Shown here piece by piece: positions 34,468 through 43,172 of a DNA stretch of 64,000 nt. Source of the DNA: Halomonas sp. JB37 (GTDB lineage: Bacteria; Pseudomonadota; Gammaproteobacteria; Pseudomonadales; Halomonadaceae); contig NZ_NRGW01000001.1 of NCBI RefSeq assembly GCF_002332255.1, forward strand, positions 3,286,001 through 3,350,000, given 5' to 3'. Each line of letters opens with the position of its first letter. The first letter of the stretch is position 1. The translations under genes were made by a program, and so were the position numbers. The notes under the pieces were generated by a model that saw only the letters and a program-made list of their open reading frames with translations, had not been told where the DNA came from and did not search any database.

Positions 34468-35994
34468 ATGACTGATGCTTTTCTCATAGCGTTAGGGGGC
34501 GTAACAGAACCCTATACGCTATTGCTAATGGCAGTAGCGACGTTTGCAGGTATTGTTGCCGCTGCAATTCCTGGTTTCACAATCACAATGGCCATTGTCC
34601 TCACGTTGCCACTCACGTTCGCCATGCCCCCCATGCAGGGCATATCGATCATGCTCTCTGTTTACGTAGGTGGCTTGAGTGGAGGGTTATTTAGCGCTGC
34701 TCTCTTGGGCATTCCGGGAACGCCTTCATCAGTGGCGACAACATTTGATGCCTTTCCCATGGCCAGGCAAGGCAACCCTGGGAAAGCACTGTCTTTGGGG
34801 TTGTTCGCCTCCTTCGTAGGATCAATCATTTCTATTGCAGTGCTGATTGTCGCAGCACCTCCTCTGGCTCTTCTGGCCGTCAAACTAGGCCCTTGGGAAT
34901 ACTTCGCGCTTATTATCTTTGCGTTGACCGTTATTGCTAGCCTTGTGGGAGATTCTCTCATTAGAGGACTAATTGCAGGTCTTATCGGTATTGCCATTGC
35001 AACTATCGGGCCCGACCCATTAATGGGCCGCGAGCGGTTTACGTTTGGCTTTGAGATTCTAACGGCGGGGATACCCTTCCTCGTTGTATTAATAGGCATG
35101 TACGCTATGAGCCAACTATTGTCGGAATTAGAACCCACAAAAAGCAGCGGTCAGCACTCTTCAGGCTCATTAATTAGCGGTGATATGCGGCCTCATCTCT
35201 GGCAGACAGTAAAAGATATCGTATTAAAACCTGCCAATGTCATTCGCTCGTCTTTACTCGGCGTGTTTATTGGCGCAGTTCCCGGTGCGGGCAGCTCAAT
35301 TTCAAACCTACTGGCTTATGATCAAGCGAAGCGTGCTTCCAAACATCCTGAAACGTTCGGTAAGGGGGAGCCTCAAGGCGTAGTTGCCTCTGAGTCAGGC
35401 AACTCTTCTACGGTAGGCGGCAGCCTTATACCGCTGATTGCGTTAGGTATCCCAGGATCACCCGCTGATGCCGTGTTGATGGCCGCGATCATGGTACATG
35501 GCATCAGCATTGGCCCACGCCTAATTCTTGATCATCCTGATTTGGTTTACAGTATGTTTATTGCCATGGCGATAGCATCTGTATTTATGCTGTTGATTGG
35601 TATTATTTTGATGCGCGTTTTTTTACGCTTATTGAATGTTCCCAAGTACATCATAGTGCCGGTAGTACTCACTTGCTGTGCAATCGGCACTTACACTCTC
35701 AACAACCGCTTGTCTGATCTTTATTTACTGGCCTGCATTGGCGCTGTGGGTTATATCCTAAAGAAACTGGATTATCCTCTTGCCCCCCTCGTTCTGGGCG
35801 TTGTATTGGGCCCTATCGCAGAAACTAACTTAAGACGAGCTTTTCAGACTAGCACTGACTGGACGCTATTTTTTACACGCCCCATATCTGCGCTACTCCT
35901 CACTCTAGCGGTTGTTTCCGTGGTTTACAGTATTTATAGCTATGTAAAACAGCGTCGTCTAATCGCTCAGCGTCTAGCTGCCACATCTAATTAG
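34468..35994 (+). CDS. tctA: Tripartite tricarboxylate transporter large membrane subunit
   Basis: 508-aa permease with about 12 membrane segments, the sodium- or proton-coupled transport subunit. TctA signatures are ALLGIPGTPSSVATTFDAFP (residues about 81-100), GAVPGAGSSISNLLAYDQAKR and the second GIPGSPADAVLMAA loop. The tctB stop is 8 nt upstream. The unusual order with the CHR pair before and a GGT-like hydrolase after points to one uptake-and-hydrolysis pathway. Confidence 0.94.
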   Translation: MTDAFLIALGGVTEPYTLLLMAVATFAGIVAAAIPGFTITMAIVLTLPLTFAMPPMQGISIMLSVYVGGLSGGLFSAALLGIPGTPSSVATTFDAFPMARQGNPGKALSLGLFASFVGSIISIAVLIVAAPPLALLAVKLGPWEYFALIIFALTVIASLVGDSLIRGLIAGLIGIAIATIGPDPLMGRERFTFGFEILTAGIPFLVVLIGMYAMSQLLSELEPTKSSGQHSSGSLISGDMRPHLWQTVKDIVLKPANVIRSSLLGVFIGAVPGAGSSISNLLAYDQAKRASKHPETFGKGEPQGVVASESGNSSTVGGSLIPLIALGIPGSPADAVLMAAIMVHGISIGPRLILDHPDLVYSMFIAMAIASVFMLLIGIILMRVFLRLLNVPKYIIVPVVLTCCAIGTYTLNNRLSDLYLLACIGAVGYILKKLDYPLAPLVLGVVLGPIAETNLRRAFQTSTDWTLFFTRPISALLLTLAVVSVVYSIYSYVKQRRLIAQRLAATSN

Positions 35995-36002
35995 GAAGAC
36001 TA

Positions 36003-37610
36003 ATGCAAACTAATCCACATCATTATCCTTCTGCCTCACGCCGTATGGTTACCTTCGGTAAGCGTGGCATGGTTGCGACATCTCAGTCTCTTGCCGCACA
36101 AGTAGGCATCGATATTCTACGCAACGGTGGTAATGCCATTGATGCAGCGATTGCAACGGCAGCAGCCTTAACCGTAGTAGAGCCAACATCTAACGGGATT
36201 GGTAGTGATGCGTTTGCTTTAGTATGGGTAAAGGGTGAATTGCATGGGCTAAACGCTAGCGGCCCGGCTCCCAAAAGTATTTCATGCGACGCTATCAAAG
36301 CACTTGGCTACGATGAAATGCCTGCCCATGGCTTAGTCCCGGTTACCGTGCCTGGCGCTCCTGGCGCCTGGGCCGCACTATCAGAGCGATTCGGCAAACT
36401 GCCTTTCGAGCAGCTATTGGCCCCAGCAATAGAGTTAGCGGAGCAGGGCTTCGCCGTATCACCTCTGGTAAGCCAGCTCTGGGAAAAAGCTGAAAAGCGC
36501 TATGGCCAGTATGGGACAAAAGAATTTTCACCTTGGTTTGCGCATTTCACTCCCAATGGACATGCGCCAAAGGCAGGTGAGATTTGGCGCTCGCCAGACA
36601 TGGCTAGGACGCTACGTGCCATTGCCTCTAGCAATGGCACTGCGTTTTATCAGGGAAGCTTAGCGGATGAAATAGATGCTTTCTCACGCCAGCACGGGGG
36701 CTTCCTGCGTAAAGAAGATTTACAAGCATTCAAACCAGAGTGGGTCAAACCTATAAGCGTCCGATATCGCGGCCACGACATTTGGGAAATTCCTCCCAAT
36801 GGCAGCGGGTTAATTGTTCTTGAAGCATTAGGCATACTTGAGTCATTAGGTAGCGAACCAGCGGATCAGGTAGAAGTTCTTCACCGTCGTATCGAAGCAA
36901 CCAAGCTTGGTTATGTGGATGGCTTGAACTACATTACTGAGCGCTCGGCGATGAAACCAAGCGTTGAGCAAATGCTATCGAGTGACTATCTTTCACAGCG
37001 TGCTGATCTTATTGGTAAAAATGCGATTGACCCTGTCCATGGCAACCCAATAAAGGGCGGCACCGTCTATCTGGCAACGGCGGACGATGAAGGCAATATG
37101 GTGTCTTTCATTCAAAGCAATTTTGAAGGCTTTGGCTCTGGAATAGTCGTACCGGGTACCGGCATTAGCCTGCAGAACCGCGGCTGGTCGTTCTCACTCG
37201 ATCCTACGCACCCTAATGCCTTAGCGCCTGGCAAACGCACCTATCACACCATCATTCCGGGCTTTATCACCAAAGATAATCAAGCCGTTGGACCATTTGG
37301 CGTTATGGGCGGCTATATGCAGCCGCAGGGTCATGTACAGGTGGTGACGGCCATGCTTGAAGATCAACTCAATCCTCAGGCAGCGCTCGATATGCCGCGC
37401 TGGAAATGGACCAAAGGCAAAACCATCGAAGTCGAGGCTGATTTCCCCAACCATTTAGCCTTAGCGCTGGCCCGCCGTGGGCACGACATCGTTAAGGTGG
37501 CCGATTCAATCAGCTTTGGCCGTGGTCAAATTATCCTGCGCGATCCTGAAACCGGTGTACTGCAAGGTGGCACCGAGCCGCGCACCGATGGGGCCGTATT
37601 ACCCTGGTAG
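36003..37610 (+). CDS. Gamma-glutamyltransferase-family Ntn hydrolase
   Basis: 535-aa N-terminal-nucleophile hydrolase precursor. A large-subunit region includes GGNAIDAAIATAAALTVVEP and GIGSDAFALVW. Autoprocessing would occur before Thr354 in KGGTVYLATAD, and the small subunit has the GFGSGIVVPGTGISLQNRG loop. It differs from classical GGT in lacking TTH at the nucleophile, as in the YwrD-like/acylase-like branch. No signal peptide is evident, so it may act in the cytosol on the compound imported by TctCBA. It starts 8 nt after tctA. Confidence 0.88.
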   Translation: MQTNPHHYPSASRRMVTFGKRGMVATSQSLAAQVGIDILRNGGNAIDAAIATAAALTVVEPTSNGIGSDAFALVWVKGELHGLNASGPAPKSISCDAIKALGYDEMPAHGLVPVTVPGAPGAWAALSERFGKLPFEQLLAPAIELAEQGFAVSPLVSQLWEKAEKRYGQYGTKEFSPWFAHFTPNGHAPKAGEIWRSPDMARTLRAIASSNGTAFYQGSLADEIDAFSRQHGGFLRKEDLQAFKPEWVKPISVRYRGHDIWEIPPNGSGLIVLEALGILESLGSEPADQVEVLHRRIEATKLGYVDGLNYITERSAMKPSVEQMLSSDYLSQRADLIGKNAIDPVHGNPIKGGTVYLATADDEGNMVSFIQSNFEGFGSGIVVPGTGISLQNRGWSFSLDPTHPNALAPGKRTYHTIIPGFITKDNQAVGPFGVMGGYMQPQGHVQVVTAMLEDQLNPQAALDMPRWKWTKGKTIEVEADFPNHLALALARRGHDIVKVADSISFGRGQIILRDPETGVLQGGTEPRTDGAVLPW

Positions 37611-37739
37611 ATCGCTTTCCTGCTCACATGCTCTCCGTCGCGTTGCCGTTTCAGGCAACCGGCGGTTGAACTAGCTATCCACGCTTAACCCCCGCATCAT
37701 GGCACTACTTTTTTTACTCAGTGTTTTGCCTCTTCAGCT

Positions 37740-39617
37740 ATGCCGTCATCACGTCAGCCTTCATCTTCTTCATCTGTGCCCTCTTCTTCAGCGGCCACTT
37801 CACCGCTAAGCGGCTTTTTGGGCGTCTTTCGCTATAGCCGTCGCGCGCTTGGTTTGGTATGGCAAACCTCGCGCTGGATGATGCTGGGATTAGCACTATG
37901 CACGCTGGTCGCGGGCGTCTTACCAGCCGTGGCGGCATGGATTGGCCAATTGATCGTGGATGGCGTCGTTAGTGCTATGGACGCCCATCAGGCAGCGTCA
38001 AATCCCAACCTGCTGGCATCCATTGCGCCGGTACTCACGCTAGTGGGGATAGAGGCGCTCATCATTGGTTTAATCGCGCTGGCCCAGCGCGGCCTTTCGG
38101 CTCAGCAGTCACTTTTGCGTGCCATGCTGGGGCAAAAAGTGAACGTCATGATTCTGGAGAAAGCGGGCACGCTGTCACTCAGCCAGTTTGAAGACTCCGA
38201 GCTATACGACCAGCTGACGCGTGCGCGGCGTGAAGCATCTACGCGCCCGCTGGCGCTGGTCAACAAAACCTTTGGACTGCTGCAAAATGCAATCTCGCTT
38301 GGTAGCTTCAGTGTCCTGTTAGTGCAGTTTTCCCCCTGGGCGCTACTGATTTTAGTGGTGGGCGCACTGCCGGTGTTTATCTCGGAAGCTAAGTTTTCGG
38401 GCGATGCTTTCCGGCTGTTTCGCTGGCGTTCGCCGCAAAACCGTATGCAGATCTATTTAGAGACGCTGCTTACCCGGGAAGACAGCATTAAAGAGGTCAA
38501 ATTGTTTGGCCTTGAAGGATTATTTCTTAAACGCTACCGCGCTATTTTCACCCAGCTATTCGCCGAAGATCGCCGCTTAACGCTACGCCGGGAAAGCTGG
38601 GGATTTTTGTTAGGTTTGCTGGGCACTCTGACGTTTTACCTTGCCTACGGCTGGGTCGTGGTTGAAACAATTATCGGCGCGCTGACGCTGGGCCAAATGA
38701 CCATGTATTTAATGGTCTTCAAACAGGGGCAAACAGCCCTCTCGGCGAGCCTCACCGCCATCAGCGGCATGTACGAAGACAACCTCTACCTCTCCAATCT
38801 TTATGAATATTTGGAGCAGCCGGTTGAGCCCGAAAACGGCACGCTAACCCAGGGTGTTGCCCCCGGAGATGGCCTGCGCTTTGAACAAGTCAGTTTCTCT
38901 TATCCTGGCAGCGCCGATGTTTTACACGATATTTCATTGCATCTTGCCCCTGGCCAAAGCCTAGCCTTAGTAGGTGAAAACGGGTCGGGGAAAACCACGC
39001 TTATCAAACTGCTAACGCGGCTTTATCGCCCCACGCAAGGGCGTATTCTGCTCGATGGTAGCCACCTGCAGGAGTGGAGTACCCAGGCGCTACGTGAACG
39101 TACCGGCGTCATTTTTCAGGACTTCGTACGCTATCAGCTCAGGGTGGGTGAAAATCTTGGCGTCGGCGATACTCGCGCGTTTGACGACGAACAGCGCTGG
39201 CAGCAGGCCGCGCGCCATGGCATGGCCGATGACTTTATTGGCCGCATGGCCAGCGGCTACCACACTCAGCTTGGTCGTTGGTTTAAGAATGGGCGGGAGC
39301 TCTCTGGCGGGCAGTGGCAAAAAATTGCGTTATCGCGTGCTTACATGCGCCAAAACGCCGATATTTTAGTGCTAGATGAGCCCACGGCGGCCATGGACGC
39401 CGCCGCAGAGGCCGACATATTCGCCCGCTTTCGCGAGCATAGTCAGCAGAAAATGACGATTCTGATCTCCCACCGCTTCTCAACCGTTCGCAGCGCTGAT
39501 CTCATTTTAGTCATCGATCAAGGCCATATTATTGAGCGCGGCACACATGAAGAGTTATTAAAAGCACAGGGTCGCTATGCAATGCTGTTTCAACTACAGG
39601 CAGAAGGCTATCGCTAG
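37740..39617 (+). CDS. ABC transporter, fused membrane and ATPase domains
   Basis: 625-aa half-transporter of the exporter type. A serine-rich N-terminus precedes about six membrane helices (residues 45-330). The ATPase domain has Walker A GENGSGKTT near residue 420, signature ELSGGQWQKIALSRA, Walker B ILVLDEPTAAMD and the H-loop ISHRFSTVR. It would work as a homodimer; the substrate is unknown. The ATG at 37740 lacks a good ribosome site, so the true start could be further in. Confidence 0.88.
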   Translation: MPSSRQPSSSSSVPSSSAATSPLSGFLGVFRYSRRALGLVWQTSRWMMLGLALCTLVAGVLPAVAAWIGQLIVDGVVSAMDAHQAASNPNLLASIAPVLTLVGIEALIIGLIALAQRGLSAQQSLLRAMLGQKVNVMILEKAGTLSLSQFEDSELYDQLTRARREASTRPLALVNKTFGLLQNAISLGSFSVLLVQFSPWALLILVVGALPVFISEAKFSGDAFRLFRWRSPQNRMQIYLETLLTREDSIKEVKLFGLEGLFLKRYRAIFTQLFAEDRRLTLRRESWGFLLGLLGTLTFYLAYGWVVVETIIGALTLGQMTMYLMVFKQGQTALSASLTAISGMYEDNLYLSNLYEYLEQPVEPENGTLTQGVAPGDGLRFEQVSFSYPGSADVLHDISLHLAPGQSLALVGENGSGKTTLIKLLTRLYRPTQGRILLDGSHLQEWSTQALRERTGVIFQDFVRYQLRVGENLGVGDTRAFDDEQRWQQAARHGMADDFIGRMASGYHTQLGRWFKNGRELSGGQWQKIALSRAYMRQNADILVLDEPTAAMDAAAEADIFARFREHSQQKMTILISHRFSTVRSADLILVIDQGHIIERGTHEELLKAQGRYAMLFQLQAEGYR

Positions 39618-39758
39618 ATAGATCACGGTAACAACACATCAAACCGCTGCTTAATACAACGCGCCAGACTGGCGATGAGGTAAGGTTTGGAGGTGCCAGA
39701 AGAGCTTTTGGAGATGCCAGAGGAGATATTGCCAAAACGCTGAGCTTAAACACTTCGC

Positions 39759-39908
39759 TTAAGCGGCTTGGCGATATCCCCTCAGACCCTTTTGATCTTT
39801 ACGCGAGTAGCTTCCTTTGCCTTTTTTCGGTGCCTGCTGCTGCATTTTAAACATGGGCGTTCGCAGCTGCGCTTTTAATGCGTTGTCTTGGACCTTGCGC
39901 TGTTTCAT
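39759..39908 (-). CDS. arfA: Alternative ribosome-rescue factor ArfA (49 aa)
   Basis: Short basic protein that rescues ribosomes stalled on mRNAs without a stop codon, by recruiting RF2 when tmRNA fails. The 49-codon frame reads MKQRKVQDNALKAQLRTPMF then KMQQQAPKKGKGSYSRKDQK and ends GLRGYRQAA. This matches ArfA in the DNA..A.L..P.F segment and the KKGKGSY.RK core. AAGGA lies 7 nt before the ATG at 39908. An imperfect hairpin spans the last codons and stop (GCTTAA 39759-39764 region pairing with TTAAGC downstream, plus an outer GCCAA/TTGGC). In E. coli a comparable 3' hairpin makes arfA mRNA nonstop and tmRNA-controlled; a similar arrangement here is inference. Confidence 0.85.
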   Translation of the reverse strand: MKQRKVQDNALKAQLRTPMFKMQQQAPKKGKGSYSRKDQKGLRGYRQAA

Positions 39909-39925
39909 CGTTTTATCCTTACGTT

Positions 39926-39952
39926 AAAAGATGCCTGCTCAAAACAGGCATC
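39926..39952 (-). terminator. Terminator of the aldo/keto reductase gene
   Basis: Perfect 8-bp stem (39930-39937 with 39945-39952) followed on the minus strand by CTTTTAA. It lies 40 nt after the reductase stop and 18 nt before the arfA start, so arfA likely has its own promoter or depends on readthrough. Confidence 0.8.
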
Positions 39953-39992
39953 CCATCAGACATCGGCTATCTTTTAGTGTCCAAGCACCCGC

Positions 39993-40805
39993 TTACTCAT
40001 CCCATGCCGGTGCAAAGCCGGGATTAGCAATACGCTCTTGGCGATCCAACATGGCAATATCGTCCATCTCACTGTCGCTTAACACTAAATCAAAAGCAGC
40101 AATATTGCTTTGAATATTACGCGCCTTAGTGGAAGAAGGAATTGTAATCATCTTACGCTGATTGACCCAGGCCAGGGCAACTTGCGCAGGAGTTACTTTA
40201 TGCGCGTCGGCAATTTGCTTGAGGATCGGATCGTCCATCACCTTACCTACCGCCAGCGGCATAAATGCAGTCACCTGAATGCCCAGGTGCTCGCAGTGCT
40301 CTGCTAGCTTACGGTTCTGCAGGAAGGGGTGAACCTCGATCTGATTGGTCAGAATTTCATCTTTACCCAGGATGCTAACCGCCTCGTCCACCTGATTGCA
40401 GGTAAAGTTAGAAATACCAATATGGCGGGCTTTACCCTCCGCTTTGATTTCCTTCAGAGCCGTCAAATAATCGGCCATAGGCACGTCACCCTCTGGTGAT
40501 GGCCAGTGGATCAACAGCAGGTCAACGTACCCTGTGCCCAGTTTCTGGAGACTTTCGTCTACGCTGACCTTCAGCCTTGAGGGCTCCAAATTGTCAAACC
40601 ACACCTTGGTGGTGAGGAAAATATCGCTGCGGTGCACGTCACTGTCATGAATAGCCTCGCCAACTTCCGCTTCATTGCCATAAAACTGCGCCGTGTCGAT
40701 GTGCCGATACCCGGCCTCAAGCGCTGCATGAATGCTCTGCTTGAGCGTTTCGCCCTCCAGGCGAAAAGTACCGAATCCGGGATTAGGAATTACATTTTGC
40801 ATCAT
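39993..40805 (-). CDS. Aldo/keto reductase
   Basis: 270-aa NADPH-dependent carbonyl reductase of the AKR superfamily, DkgA/DkgB-like. Visible are the catalytic Asp and Tyr in HIDTAQFYGNEAEVG, Lys in FLTTKVW, His in LLLIHWPSP and the NADPH loop IPSSTKARNIQSN. Several ATGs lie close together. The one at 40805 is best spaced from AAGGA, whereas the ATG at 40811 overlaps that site. Confidence 0.92.
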   Translation of the reverse strand: MMQNVIPNPGFGTFRLEGETLKQSIHAALEAGYRHIDTAQFYGNEAEVGEAIHDSDVHRSDIFLTTKVWFDNLEPSRLKVSVDESLQKLGTGYVDLLLIHWPSPEGDVPMADYLTALKEIKAEGKARHIGISNFTCNQVDEAVSILGKDEILTNQIEVHPFLQNRKLAEHCEHLGIQVTAFMPLAVGKVMDDPILKQIADAHKVTPAQVALAWVNQRKMITIPSSTKARNIQSNIAAFDLVLSDSEMDDIAMLDRQERIANPGFAPAWDE

Positions 40806-40903
40806 TAACATCCTTTTCTATTGATAGCGTGTTAACTAACATGGGGCAGTCACCCGCGCACTTCAACCCATGCACCCAAATCTTCGCCTACCATGATGAT
40901 GCT

Positions 40904-42163
40904 ATGACCTCTGCTACCCATTCACTGCCCAGCTCTTCGGAACCATTAGTACCGCTGCATCGCCAGTCCGGCTTTTTAAGCTTTTTGCTATCGCGATTAG
41001 CGGCGGTATTTGCCATGCAGATTCAGGCCATTGTGGTGGCCTGGCAGGTGTATGACATAACCCGAGACCCGATGGCCCTGGCCTATGTGGGCCTGGCTCA
41101 GTTTCTACCCATGGTGCTATTGCTACTGCCTGCCGGCGATTTTGTCGACCGCTTTTCGCGCAAACGTATCTTGCAACTTAGCTGGGTCGTTCAGGGCCTG
41201 TGTAGCGCGCTGCTGCTGACGCTTTCGCTAAATGGAAGTCAAAGCGTTAGCGGCTTTTACGCGGTATTAGCATTGTTCGGTGCCGCGCGGGCTTTTACCG
41301 GCCCGGCCTTACAAAGCCTGCTGCCCAATATCGTTCCCCGCGCGCAGCTTGCCTCTGCGATCGCGTTAAACAGCTCTATCATGAAAGTGGCGGTAATTCT
41401 TGGCCCGCTATTAGGCGGCATTCTGTACGGGCTAGGGGGTGGCAGCCTGGCGTATAGCGTCTGCTTAGGATGCTTTATAGCCGCATTATTTCTACTGCTG
41501 CCGGTGCCCATTCGCTATATTGAAGCGGCTAAAACGCTGGAGAGTACCGCCATCAAGCGTTTTACCGCAGGCATTCGCTACATACGCTATCAGCCGATTA
41601 TTTTAGGAGCGATTTCGCTGGATTTGTTTGCCGTGCTACTAGGCGGAGTGGTGGCACTGCTGCCTATCTATGCACAAGAGGTGCTGCACGTGGGGCCCGA
41701 AGGATTAGGCGCACTGCGAAGCGCGATTGCTGTCGGCGCACTGCTTATGGGGCTGTACTTAGGCATACGCGGCATCAAGCGTCGCGCAGGGCTGGTTATG
41801 TTTGTGGCGGTCACTGTTTTCGGCATTGCCAATCTGGTGTTCGCTTTCTCGACGTTTTTTTGGCTTTCGATGGCGGCCATGTTAGTGGCTGGCGCTGCCG
41901 ATATGATTAGCGTTTATGTACGTACCACCCTGATTCAGCTCGCGACTCCCGATGAAATGCGCGGGCGCGTCAACGCAGTTAATATGCTGTTTATTGGCTC
42001 CAGTAATGAGCTAGGTGAGTTTCGCGCAGGCAGTATGGCGGCATGGTTTGGCGCCGTACCGGCAGCCATCATTGGCAGCGTAGGCACATTAGCGGTCGTT
42101 GGCGCATGGGTGAAGATTTTCCCCACCCTGCGCCAGGTCGACCGCTTTGACGACGCTCGTTGA
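40904..42163 (+). CDS. MFS transporter (EntS-like)
   Basis: 419-aa membrane transporter with about 12 helices. The segment LPAGDFVDRFSRKRIL is the MFS loop 2-3 motif, and a second-half equivalent is degenerate. General layout matches the EntS/MFS_3 group of exporters; the substrate is unknown. The open frame extends upstream to 40829, but the ATG at 40904 starts just before the hydrophilic N-terminus usual for the family. It diverges from the aldo/keto reductase gene. Confidence 0.85.
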   Translation: MTSATHSLPSSSEPLVPLHRQSGFLSFLLSRLAAVFAMQIQAIVVAWQVYDITRDPMALAYVGLAQFLPMVLLLLPAGDFVDRFSRKRILQLSWVVQGLCSALLLTLSLNGSQSVSGFYAVLALFGAARAFTGPALQSLLPNIVPRAQLASAIALNSSIMKVAVILGPLLGGILYGLGGGSLAYSVCLGCFIAALFLLLPVPIRYIEAAKTLESTAIKRFTAGIRYIRYQPIILGAISLDLFAVLLGGVVALLPIYAQEVLHVGPEGLGALRSAIAVGALLMGLYLGIRGIKRRAGLVMFVAVTVFGIANLVFAFSTFFWLSMAAMLVAGAADMISVYVRTTLIQLATPDEMRGRVNAVNMLFIGSSNELGEFRAGSMAAWFGAVPAAIIGSVGTLAVVGAWVKIFPTLRQVDRFDDAR

Positions 42164-42269
42164 TACAAAGCACATATTAACGCGCCAGCAGCGTGATAGC
42201 GGTAGCGGGGCGCGCTCTAAAAGCGATAATTGTGCACAGTGAGCATGATGGGAAGAGTGGTCTTAAGGG

Positions 42270-43172
42270 TCAGAGAAGTGATGCAGCACAAACGTCGATA
42301 GACTTGCCAGCCGGCGAGGTGGCAACCCGCTGTACCACGCTACCCACCACAATCAAGCACGGTGACGGCAGAGGATTCTTAGCCAGCATGTCTGGCATGC
42401 TGGCTAAGCTGCCCACGAGCGACTGCTGGCTCGGCTGGCTGGCGTTGGCCACTAGCATGATCGGCCATTCATCGGGCAGACCTGCCTGGCGTAAGCCTTG
42501 GCAAATAGCGGCTACTTTGGAGAGGCCCATATAAAACACCAGGGTTTCATCTTTACGTGCCAGCGACGCCCAATCCGGCGTGCCCTCTTCGCGACATAGC
42601 TGGGCGGTCACAAAGCGCAGCTGCTGCGCGTGGCCGCGATCGGTCAACGGAATACCCATGCAGGCAGCAGCGGCTGAGGCGGCGGTAATTCCCGGCACAA
42701 TAGTGGCAGGCACCTGGGCGGCTGCCAGAGCATCCAGCTCTTCACCCATGCGCCCAAACACCGCTGGGTCACCGCCTTTCAGGCGCACTACCGACTTTCC
42801 TTGTTGAGCAAGTGCGACCATCAGCGCGCCGATTTCATCCTGAGGAACGCTGTGATGGCCACGTGCTTTGCCCACGTAGTAGCGCTCGGTGTGGTGAGGA
42901 ATCAGTGCCAGCACGTCATCGCCGACCAAGCGGTCATAGACAACGGCATCCGCCTGCATGAGCAGCCGAACAGCCTTGAGCGTTAATAGCTCCGCATCGC
43001 CGCTTCCCGCGCCGACTAAGTAAACCTGCCCGCCACGGCACTGACCCAAACCTCCCCGCAGCGGCACATGTAACTCCTCAGCAGGGCGAGCTGATGACGA
43101 GCACCCACGGGCCAACATGCGCATAAAGGCGTTAAGCCAGTTCAGTATTAGGGGTCTGCTTAGCGCGCGCAT
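42270..43172 (-). CDS. cobA: Uroporphyrinogen-III C-methyltransferase (siroheme synthesis)
   Basis: 300-aa SAM-dependent enzyme making precorrin-2, the precursor of siroheme needed by NirB. Motifs in order are VYLVGAGSGDAELLTLKA, VVRLKGGDPAVFGRMGEE, GITAASAAAACMGIPLTDRG and VFYMGL. The ATG at 43172 has AGAGGAG 7 nt upstream and lies inside the 3' end of nasA, overlapping it by 41 nt, so translation is probably coupled. The N-terminal 35 residues are extra to the usual family length. Location in the nas operon fixes the role as nitrite-reductase cofactor supply. Confidence 0.92.
   Translation of the reverse strand: MRALSRPLILNWLNAFMRMLARGCSSSARPAEELHVPLRGGLGQCRGGQVYLVGAGSGDAELLTLKAVRLLMQADAVVYDRLVGDDVLALIPHHTERYYVGKARGHHSVPQDEIGALMVALAQQGKSVVRLKGGDPAVFGRMGEELDALAAAQVPATIVPGITAASAAAACMGIPLTDRGHAQQLRFVTAQLCREEGTPDWASLARKDETLVFYMGLSKVAAICQGLRQAGLPDEWPIMLVANASQPSQQSLVGSLASMPDMLAKNPLPSPCLIVVGSVVQRVATSPAGKSIDVCAASLL

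Noticed and set aside
37642..37659. GTTGCC/GGCAAC hairpin after the GGT-like gene as a terminator
   Set aside because: Six-base stem without a T tract; too weak to list.
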